DNA from: Toxorhynchites rutilus septentrionalis
Lineage: Eukaryota; Arthropoda; Insecta; Diptera; Culicidae
DNA length: 64,000 bases
Assembly (NCBI RefSeq): GCF_029784135.1
Contig: NC_073746.1
Coordinates: 256,594,994-256,658,993 of the forward strand
Direction of reading: 5' to 3'
Shown: positions 56,561-64,000 of the stretch, one piece after another
How positions within the stretch are numbered: the first letter of the stretch is position 1
How the letters are laid out: every line of letters begins with the position of its first letter
Made by a program: the position numbers and the translations under genes
The notes under the pieces: model-generated
The model's database searches: none
Seen by the model: the letters and a program-made list of their open reading frames with translations, nothing else
Told to the model about the DNA's origin: nothing

Positions 56561-56817
56561 TACGAGCCGACGAGAATATTACACCACATTATAAAATTAA
56601 ACCGGTTCTTATAAGTATGAACAGAAGAGAGCTTTTTTGCTGAGAGTAAAATGGAGAGTGTAAACGACTATATTTCAACGTGAAACCTTTGATGTGTGCG
56701 TAATTGGAAAATTGTCTCTTATATTTCAATGCTTTGACATATATATTATAAATGAGTTCGCCTCTCGCTTGAGTAAAAGCTGTACCAGTGTATGTACGGC
56801 TTGTATGGGTAGCTCCT

Positions 56818-57067
56818 TCAACCCTTTGCGGTCGGAATTAATTTCCCTTGACAGAGGTCCTCTTATCTTTCTACACTAATTATATTTAGTTTATACCGAG
56901 TATCGTTATGTAATATTCATATAAACTCCGTATTCATTCGTGAATAAGATCACTAGACATTAAAATTCATCTAGAAAAAGTTTAAACTATGCCATGATTG
57001 AAAATAGTATTTAGTATAATTCCTTGCCGTGGTGGCTGAGAGCAGACAAACGACCGCAAAGCGTTAA
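56818..57067. mobile_element. Short TTAA-type MITE (ACCCTTTGCGGTCG ends)
   Basis: The left end CAACCCTTTGCGGTCG and the right end CGACCGCAAAGCGTTAA are inverted over about 13 bases, with TTAA retained on the right and TCAA on the left. 250 bp, non-coding. The fragment CCTTTGCGGTCG at 34493-34504 is an isolated relative. The CCCTTT start and TTAA border resemble the two larger MITEs at 2028 and 5939. Confidence 0.6.
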
Positions 57068-57779
57068 TGATACTTTTAGGTTCATTTGAAGTAATGTTTC
57101 ATTGGCAGATCGTATTCAATTGAAGACTGTTAATTGTAAAGTGAGTACGGTCTGGAGTTAGCAAAGCAAGATAACTATCTAACGATAGATAGGGGCGATC
57201 AATTCTCGCAAATCAAGATTTGAGTCCAGAATAAATAACTTCAATATTTTCAATCACAGGTGTGTTCGTGACTTTCCATTTAACCTCTAAGAGAAAGTTT
57301 TTAAACCGGTTCTGAAGAGGTTTTTCTCCTGTCAGAACTTTAAGACTAATGTTATGTATATAGTGCATACAGCCGAGGGCTTTAAGCTATTCTCGGAATT
57401 CGTCGACATTTAAGAAGATGATTTTAAGCTACCAAGATAAATCAGAAAACGTCGTACACTGGAATAGACTGTAGAGCAGTGATTTTCATCCGGTGGGGAG
57501 TTCCCCCCTTAGTGGAAAATTTGGTCCTTAAACGGGGGAAATGTGCAAAGGTATATTGCACATTTAGTTCGCTTTGAAGATCACGATTATTACCAAAAAA
57601 TGCCACTAGTACTTTTTTGGATACGCTAAAATTTGCGACCCTCTGTTAACATTTTCAAATCTGAAATGTAATGTTCAATTGAGCAACTTCACAATGTTTG
57701 AAATACTTTCGTCAGTGAATGATGATGGAAAAGACGACGAAACGGTACAAAAGACCATAGAGGAGAGGAAATAAAGGTC
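57068..57779. other. Non-coding, nothing recognised
   Basis: Unique-looking AT-rich DNA leading to the 5' truncation point of the RNase H LINE. No ORF of note. Confidence 0.4.
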
Positions 57780-59009
57780 AGCGTTTCAGTGAAATATTTA
57801 GACGTATTCCTAGACGTTAAACTAAACTGGAACACACACTTAGATGCAATTATCAGTAAGGCCAACATTGCCCTATGGGCGTGTTCTAAAATGATAGGCA
57901 GAACATGGGGCCTTAAACCAAAAATGGTTATGTGGGTCTATACTGCAATTGTGCTGCCTAGGATAACCTATGCCTCATTAGTATGGTGGTCAAAGACTAA
58001 GGAGACTATAGCTACAAAAAAGCTAAACAAACTCCAACGACTGGCATGTGTTGCTGTAACAGGAGCAATGCGAAGCACACCCTCAAAGGCATTGGAGGCT
58101 ATCCTTCACTTTTTACCTTTGGGTTAACATGTTCAGCTGGAGGCTAATAGAAGCGCTCTAAAGCTAAAAAGATATAAAAAAATATTAGACGGGGACAAAA
58201 CTGGTCACTTGAGCATCCTGAATCTCTTACCCGTTGGACCAACCTCAGAGATGAACAGCGATTGGATGGAACCAAGGACCAATTATGACATTCCATACAG
58301 AGTGATCGAACTTTCTCGTTCAGTATGGGATGAGGGTGGTCCCGATGTTCGTAATGGTTCAATCCTGTTCTATACCGATGGGTCGAAAATGTGTAATAGA
58401 ACAGGTGCTGGAGTGTATGGTCCCAGAATAAAAATTTCTGTAGCTATGGGGAACTGGCCAACAGTTTTCCAGGCAGAAGTAGCTGCAATAATAGAATGTA
58501 TAAATGTCTGCCTTAAAAGAAATTATAGACATGCTAACATTTGCATCTTCTCAGACAGTCAAGCAGCACTTAAAGCCCTCAATGCTTCAAATTTTGTCTG
58601 GGAATGCATTTGCCTTTTACGACAACTGTGTCAGAGAAGTTCGGTACAACTGTACTGGATTCCTGGCCATTGCGGTATAGAGGGAAATGAACAAGCAGAT
58701 GAACTCGCAAGACGCGGTTCAAGCTCACCCTTCACTGGTCCAGAACCATTCTGTGGAATTTCTGAATGTGTGTTGAAGAGTGAGCTGAAGAAATGGGAAG
58801 ACCGGGAAGTAATGGCCAACTGGATGGCTGTACAACTCAACCAGTCAAAAAAATTTATCACGCCGAGTATTAAAATTACTCAACAATTGCTGAGTCTTAA
58901 TAAGAAAGACTTCAGCACATTCACTGGTCTTATAACAGGACACTGTCCGAGTAAATACTATCTCAAAAACATAGGTTTAGTGCAAGATGATATTTGTCGC
59001 TTTTGTAAT
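57780..59009 (+). pseudogene. RNase H-bearing LINE ORF2, 5'-truncated, interrupted
   Basis: Starts inside the reverse-transcriptase thumb (KYLDVFLDVKLNWNTHLDAI; TAIVLPRITYASLVWW), carries one in-frame stop at 58125-58127, then continues in the same frame. The RNase H domain (about 58350-58740) shows all its acidic residues in YTDGSK, FQAEVAAI, FSDSQAALKAL and the IPGHCGIEGNEQADELARR block. The C-terminal zinc-knuckle segment begins CRFCN at 58995-59009, where a CR1-like LINE has inserted. The remainder lies at 63411-63628. An RNase H domain places it in the I/R1/LOA/Jockey-related group with RNase H, outside CR1. Confidence 0.85.
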
Positions 59010-59303
59010 TTTTTTCATACCCCTTCTTGAATTAGAATGGTGTGCACGTAAGCTTCATTGTGCCGACGCGAATTGCTAATATCTCTTGTATTATCCAAAA
59101 ACAAATCTACAACTGTCGTGGACTGTGAATCCAGTACGTGTCCTCAACGTTTGGAGAGTGATTTTTTGCCAAGTTTGCAACCAGTGCTTGCCAAAAATCG
59201 TAAATAATAATTCGCAATTTCTCTGTATCGAAAGTCACACCGAGAAACAAAGAGATCACATTCGAGCAGTTCGCAGTTTGTTCGGTGAGAAATCATCATC
59301 ATA

Positions 59304-60077
59304 ATGACGGATGAAGCTCTTCGCTGTCTCCGTAGTAACTCAACTACGAAGGGGTCCGGCATGACCATTGATTCCGATATGACCGTTGCGCAGCTAGCGA
59401 ATATGATGAAATCTCAGTTCGCTACGTACCAGAGAAATACAGTGGATGAAATCAGACGGCTAGAGGACTCTCTTCAAACTCGGATGGAGAAACTGAGATC
59501 TGACATCGCGAGTGACGTCGAACAAATTCGGGAGGAAAACAACAAAATCACCACTCAACTCGTCAATTCCATCGGAGATAACAAAGCTGAGTGTCTTGCG
59601 GCTGTTGACAGAAGTATGCGTGCTAATGATCTCGTCGTCAGCGGAGTCCCTTTCAGCTCAGGAGAAAATCTGATGAACTACTTCGTCGCTTGGAGTCGTT
59701 CTCTGGGATATTCTGATAATAACATACCACTTGTTGATGTCAGAAGACTTGCCAAAGGGACTCCTGTCAATGGCACCGCATATCTGATTTTACTTCAGTT
59801 TGCTTTGAATGTGCAGCGAAATGAATTTTATTCTCGCTATTTACGCTCTCGCAAGCTTTCGCTCACGGACATTGGGTTTACAACGAGTAAGCGCATTTTT
59901 GTAAACGAAAACCTAGGAGTGGCAGAGAGGGAATTGCGGTCAAAAGCTCTGCAGATGAAAAAGCGAGGCCAACTGATCGGTGTCTACACGAAATTTGGGA
60001 TTGTTTACGTGAGGAAGAATGCTGATAGTCAAGAGATACCCATTTTTTCGGACAACGATCTACAAAAATTGCTATAA
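59304..60077 (+). CDS. CR1-like LINE ORF1 protein (257 aa)
   Basis: Presumed nucleic-acid-binding chaperone that packages the element's RNA with ORF2 protein. Residues about 45-110 form a charged heptad-like coiled coil (VDEIRRLEDSLQTRMEKLRS). Residues about 112-190 (ANDLVVSGVPFSSGEN ... LILLQFA) have the look of an RRM-like fold. The C-terminal part (KRIFVNENLGVAERELRSKA ... KFGIVYVRK) resembles the C-terminal domain of baculovirus FP-type proteins that is found in ORF1 of many insect CR1-group LINEs. No esterase domain and no zinc knuckle. The start ATG at 59304 is the first in frame. Confidence 0.8.
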   Translation: MTDEALRCLRSNSTTKGSGMTIDSDMTVAQLANMMKSQFATYQRNTVDEIRRLEDSLQTRMEKLRSDIASDVEQIREENNKITTQLVNSIGDNKAECLAAVDRSMRANDLVVSGVPFSSGENLMNYFVAWSRSLGYSDNNIPLVDVRRLAKGTPVNGTAYLILLQFALNVQRNEFYSRYLRSRKLSLTDIGFTTSKRIFVNENLGVAERELRSKALQMKKRGQLIGVYTKFGIVYVRKNADSQEIPIFSDNDLQKLL

Positions 60078-60399
60078 CCTTTCCTATTTTCGTTTTTGTT
60101 TATTCCTCATATCCATATCCTCTACTCCCATGACTCCCCTCCTAAAAGTAAAACTACGTTTCTGCTGCTGTTGATGCTGTTCCCGTTGTTGCTGTTGTTG
60201 CTGATGCTGCTGTTGGAGAACGATGCTGGAAATCACAGCAATATTTGCTGCTCATATCTGATGTGATTTGTTATTTGAATTCGAGTTCGCGTCGCGAAGG
60301 TTGTTGTAATGAATGAACTGAATATGAATGAAATGTCGATAGTGATCATGTTGAAATCTCTAATTAACATACTAGTGCTCTTTATTTATTTCTTCTTAT
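60078..60399 (+). other. Inter-ORF spacer with CTG/TTG triplet run
   Basis: About 320 bases separate the two ORFs. At 60161-60216 there is an imperfect run of CTG and TTG triplets. No ORF links the two proteins here, so ORF2 must be translated by reinitiation, internal entry or a subgenomic RNA. Confidence 0.7.
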
Positions 60400-63267
60400 T
60401 TGCCATTGCTTTATCCAATCCTAATGGCTAGTCGGTCCAATGCCAATGCCTCCACGAACCTGTGTTTGCCGGGGACTGTTATGAAGTGTGCTCTTCATCG
60501 TGGAAAATTATCTGTGTGTAGTGTCAATAGTCAGAGTCTTTGTGCTCGCAAGCTTTGTAAGTTAGATGAACTGAGACAAATACTTCACCTTGCTTCAGTC
60601 GATATCGTCTGTGTTAATGAGACCTGGCTCAATGAACGCATTGATGATTCTGTTTTAGGAATTGAGGGTTATAATATGATCAGGCATGACAGGAAAGGAC
60701 GTCTAGGTGGCGGAATCATGATGTATATGAAAGCTGGACTGAGGTATAAAGTTATAGATGTTTCTATTTATCAACCTGGTATTCCGTGCTCTGAGTATGT
60801 AGCAGTCGAGATAACGTTGGGCAACGAGAAAATTTTTCTCTCTGCATTCTATAATCCACCAGAAGTAGATTGTGCTGACACAATTGATAAGTTGTTGTGT
60901 AACTATGGAACAAAATTCGAAAACGTACTCTTAGTAGGTGATTTCAACACGAATCTTCTTGACCACAATTCAACCAAGACATCTAGATTCAAATCTATCC
61001 TGTCTATCCACAAGATGTTGAGTTTAGGTTGCGAACCAACATTTTTCCATAAAAATGGCGCCTCCCAATTGGATCTTATGTTGGCTAACTGTTATTCCCG
61101 TTTGCTTCGCTTCAATCAAATCGACGTGCCTGTTTTCTCAAATCACGACTTAATTTTCGCATCACTTGATTTTGAAATATTACCAACTCCAAGACAAGTT
61201 GAATATCGAGACTATTATTCAATGGATGTAGATGGTATTTTTCAAGTCTTTCAATCTTTTGATTGGTTAAGTTTTTATCGATCAAATGATCCTAATGTAT
61301 TGCTTAAGTTTTTCAACTCAAATATAAAATACTTGCACGATAATTTTGTACCTATTCGAACACTCATACCGGATCAAGCTAAAAACCCTTGGTTTAATGA
61401 TCGCATCTGTAGATCCATCATTGATCGTGATCTGGCTTACAAAAAATGGAAAAATAGCAAAAATCCTAATGATCATAAAGTATTCAAAACACTTCGGAAC
61501 AAAGTGACTCTGCTTATTCGTCAGGCGAAGGAAACGTTTTATGGTAGCCGGATTGACACCAATGTTCCTTCTAAACAATTATGGAAGAGATTGAAAATCT
61601 TAGGGCTAGGTGAATCTAAGAAATCACCTCCTGTGTCATTTGATTCAAATGAAATAAATGAAGTTTTCGTTAGCAATTTTTCTGAAAGATCAAGTTTTGT
61701 TCAAAATGACAACAATCAAGCTTTTATTGCACGAAATTCATTTTATTTCAATTTAATAAGCGAAATTGATGTCGTAATTGAACTATTCCACATGAAAACT
61801 AATGCAACAGGTCTTGATTCTCTTCCAATCAAATTTCTGAAGGCAATCAATCCACTTGTGATTAAACCCATAACCCACTTATTCAACTGCATCATAACAA
61901 CAAGCATTTTTCCCGAGGGTTGGAAGAAGTCGAAAATAATTCCGATCAAAAAGAAAGCTAATTTGGACAGTATTCAGAACCTACGTCCAATAAGTATACT
62001 TTGTGCGTTATCTAAGGTATTCGAACGGATTGTCAAAAACCAAATCTGCACTTATATAAATCAAAATAATCTGTTAAGTTCAATTCAATCCGGATATCGT
62101 CCTAAACACAGTACAAAAACTGCTATGCTGAAGGTATTTGATGACATTGGGATGGTCTTGGATAAGGGACGACCAGTTGTTCTATTACTTCTGGATTTTT
62201 CTAAAGCCTTCGATACAATTTCCCACGAAATGCTTTGCAAAAAATTGGCTCAAAACTTCAATTTTTCTAACCATTCAACCACACTTATTCAATCATATTT
62301 AACAGATCGAACCCAGACAGTTTTATGTAATGGAGATTTTTCTAGATTCCTTCCTATATGCTCTGGAGTACCTCAGGGCTCAATTCTAGGACCAATATTG
62401 TTCTCCTTATATATTAACGATCTTCCTCAAGTGTTGAAATTTTGCAAAATTCACATCTTTGCGGACGATGTGCAAATTTACTATGATTGTCAGGATAATT
62501 CGGCAACAATGGTTTCAAAGAAAATCAACGATGATTTAGCCAGAATATATGCATGGTCGAACATGAATAAGCTTGTGTTGAATTTTAATAAAACCAATGC
62601 TTTATTCATAAACAACTCTCAAAACAACATCATACTAAAACCGACGTTGCAGTTTAACAACTCAACAATAGAATTTGTTGAAGATGGTGTCAGCCTTGGC
62701 ATCACTATTCAATCCAACTTTAGTTTTGATAAATATATATTCAAACAATGTGGGAAAGTGTATGCTGGTCTTCGTACATTGTATGCTACTACATCTTTCC
62801 TCAGTGCGGATATGAAACTCAAGCTTTTCAAAAGTCTTGTATTACCTCATTTCATCGCTTGTGATTTCCTGCTTTCCGAATCATCAATGTACGCTCAATC
62901 GAGATTACAAATAGCATTGAATGCATGTGTACGATATGTATTCAACTTGAATAGATTTTCCAGGGTTTCTCATTTACAGTATCGTCTGCTTAATTGCCCA
63001 TTTATAAAGTTTGCGCCTATGAGATGTTGCTTATTCTTATTTGATCTTGCGAGAACAAGCCATCCTGGCTATTTACACGAAAAATTAAATATTTTGAGAA
63101 CCGCGCGCGCAAGGAAATATGTTATCCCTCGACACTCCACTTCCAAATACGGCAATTCATTCTTCGTGAGAGGTGTTTCACATTGGAACTCATTACCCAA
63201 TAATCTTACTCTAATGAATTCGAAATTTGCATTTAAGAAGAAATGTTTAGAGCACTTTAACCGTTAA
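60400..63267 (+). CDS. CR1-like LINE ORF2: endonuclease and reverse transcriptase (955 aa)
   Basis: Nicks target DNA and copies the element RNA in place. The apurinic-type endonuclease spans residues about 38-255: Asn in SVNSQSL, Glu in NETWL (about 73), Asp/Asn in VGDFNTNL (about 180) and the terminal His in SNHDLIF (about 248). The reverse transcriptase spans about 490-790: NLRPISIL, SGYRPKHST, LDFSKAFDTI (about 600, first Asp), SGVPQGSILGPILFSLYIND and the FADDVQIY active site (about 688). The C-terminus ends with SHWNSLPNNL, a signature seen in CR1-group and related LINEs. No RNase H. Length is normal for the group. The ATG at 60400 is the first in the frame; 60424 is also possible. Confidence 0.92.
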   Translation: MPLLYPILMASRSNANASTNLCLPGTVMKCALHRGKLSVCSVNSQSLCARKLCKLDELRQILHLASVDIVCVNETWLNERIDDSVLGIEGYNMIRHDRKGRLGGGIMMYMKAGLRYKVIDVSIYQPGIPCSEYVAVEITLGNEKIFLSAFYNPPEVDCADTIDKLLCNYGTKFENVLLVGDFNTNLLDHNSTKTSRFKSILSIHKMLSLGCEPTFFHKNGASQLDLMLANCYSRLLRFNQIDVPVFSNHDLIFASLDFEILPTPRQVEYRDYYSMDVDGIFQVFQSFDWLSFYRSNDPNVLLKFFNSNIKYLHDNFVPIRTLIPDQAKNPWFNDRICRSIIDRDLAYKKWKNSKNPNDHKVFKTLRNKVTLLIRQAKETFYGSRIDTNVPSKQLWKRLKILGLGESKKSPPVSFDSNEINEVFVSNFSERSSFVQNDNNQAFIARNSFYFNLISEIDVVIELFHMKTNATGLDSLPIKFLKAINPLVIKPITHLFNCIITTSIFPEGWKKSKIIPIKKKANLDSIQNLRPISILCALSKVFERIVKNQICTYINQNNLLSSIQSGYRPKHSTKTAMLKVFDDIGMVLDKGRPVVLLLLDFSKAFDTISHEMLCKKLAQNFNFSNHSTTLIQSYLTDRTQTVLCNGDFSRFLPICSGVPQGSILGPILFSLYINDLPQVLKFCKIHIFADDVQIYYDCQDNSATMVSKKINDDLARIYAWSNMNKLVLNFNKTNALFINNSQNNIILKPTLQFNNSTIEFVEDGVSLGITIQSNFSFDKYIFKQCGKVYAGLRTLYATTSFLSADMKLKLFKSLVLPHFIACDFLLSESSMYAQSRLQIALNACVRYVFNLNRFSRVSHLQYRLLNCPFIKFAPMRCCLFLFDLARTSHPGYLHEKLNILRTARARKYVIPRHSTSKYGNSFFVRGVSHWNSLPNNLTLMNSKFAFKKKCLEHFNR

Positions 63268-63410
63268 ATTAGTAGAATTAGTCAAATTGAAATCATAAAA
63301 GTTATATTAGTGACGCACTGTTCTGTATACAAATCATTGTAGCATTTAAATGAGACCGAAGTCTCAAGTTACATAATACAAATTAAATAAATAAAAAAAA
63401 AATACCAACC

Positions 63411-63628
63411 GTAATGCCGAAAGCGAAACCTCGGAACATTTGCTCTGCAAATGCCACGCACTAACAAGACGCAAACTTCAACACCTTGATAATGCTATTC
63501 TGGAGCCCAAGGAAGTTTGGTCTGTGTCGCTGATCAGGACTATAAATTTTATCAAACAGATTATTCCTGATTGGCACCTATCTCGCTATAGCTTTCAGTC
63601 TACTTCTTCATCAATAAGTAGTAGATAA
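63411..63628 (+). pseudogene. RNase H-bearing LINE ORF2, C-terminal remainder
   Basis: After the CR1 element, the frame SEHLLCKCHALTRRKLQ continues to a stop at 63626-63628. It supplies the H...C half of the CxxC...H...C knuckle whose CRFC half ends at 59009, showing that the two pieces were one ORF before the insertion. Its 3' UTR follows, but the end is not clear. Confidence 0.82.
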
Positions 63629-64000
63629 GCTTGAAGCGTAGTTCAAAAAATGGGGCATACCACAATAGTTCAAACTAATGGACGCAGTGGTTCACACCCA
63701 ACAAGGGAAAAAAAGACCATATAAATGGAAATTGTACAGCATTTGTCAAGATTTTTTCCAACAAGTTAAACTGGAAACAAAGATTTGGTCATGGTTTCAA
63801 ATCCCTTCTGGCAGGGACGAAAGTTTCGGTTCAAATTCAGAACAAGCTCATCGATCTACAAATTTTTTATCCTGATATGCGGAATAAGCGTTACGAGTGT
63901 TGTTGTCTTTTGCGTAGTATTTATGTGAATCTGCATTTCCTATAATGCTACTGATGGAAACAAAACACCGTAACAGAGTGGATATCGAAGATGGCATGAT
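63629..64000. other. Presumed LINE 3' UTR and unassigned DNA
   Basis: The first ~80 bases are probably the 3' UTR of the RNase H LINE. From about 63690 a different, unassigned sequence runs off the window end. No poly(A) junction is clear. Confidence 0.35.

Larger units (their letters stand above)
59010..63410 (+). mobile_element. CR1-like non-LTR retrotransposon, apparently near full length
   Basis: 4.4 kb containing a 5' leader, an intact ORF1 (59304-60077), a spacer, an intact ORF2 (60400-63267) and a 3' UTR. It ends with the stem-loop GAGAC/GTCTC (63352-63365), AATTAAATAAATA and a poly(A) run to 63402. It is flanked by GTAAT (59005-59009 and 63411-63415), a likely short target duplication. 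Both ORFs are free of stops, so it is a recent insertion. The exact 5' boundary beside the T-run at 59010-59015 is uncertain. Confidence 0.85.

Overview
The window looks like gene-poor nuclear DNA of a culicine mosquito, most likely Aedes. It is AT-rich with very short spurious ORFs, and almost everything recognisable is a transposable element (TE). Several elements are of types typical of mosquitoes: a DD37E Tc1/mariner (ITmD37E-like), BEL/Pao and CR1 retroelements, tRNA-derived SINEs, and a microsatellite-flanked repeat ending in GCCGGGTCAGCTAGT. Species assignment is an inference; no host gene could be named.

Layout. 1-15 kb: decayed mariner and Tc1 transposase pieces, two copies of a TTAA-flanked MITE (2028-2569, 5939-6495), a TA-flanked MITE (12199-13234), ACGCGG minisatellite elements (7645-7826, about 13405-14052) and another inverted-repeat MITE (14529-15008). 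15.9-18 kb: a hairpin MITE, a complete but frameshifted DD37E element with 49-bp terminal repeats (16116-17410), and a 3 x 94 bp tandem repeat. 22-31 kb: a tandem-repeat element (22030-31203) split by an apparently complete BEL/Pao retrotransposon (23326-30967), which has identical 281-bp LTRs, a 5-bp target duplication and one 1799-codon ORF on the minus strand. 31.4-36.8 kb: a Transib-like non-autonomous element with duplication CATTG, a SINE, a TA-flanked MITE, and a hAT-like element with an 8-bp duplication that itself carries another microsatellite-type repeat. 37-38.2 kb: a diverged tandem duplication of unique-looking DNA. 47.8-53.4 kb: SINE, a ~115-bp tandem array, a truncated LINE tail, another microsatellite-type repeat, and a second, older relic of the same LINE tail. 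57.8-63.6 kb: an RNase H-bearing LINE interrupted by a CR1-like LINE with two open ORFs.

The two full-length retroelements (BEL ORF 24571-29970; CR1-like ORF1 59304-60077 and ORF2 60400-63267) are the only long coding regions. Each encodes the enzymes for its own copying and has no visible relation to host genes. Possible host sequence is limited to three short minus-strand candidates with splice-like borders (38251-38280, 41560-41645, about 52797-53007). If real, they imply that much of the window is intron of one or more minus-strand genes. Nested insertions give a relative chronology: RNase H LINE before CR1; hAT before microsatellite repeat B; microsatellite repeat A before BEL; microsatellite repeat fragment E before the ACGCGG element.
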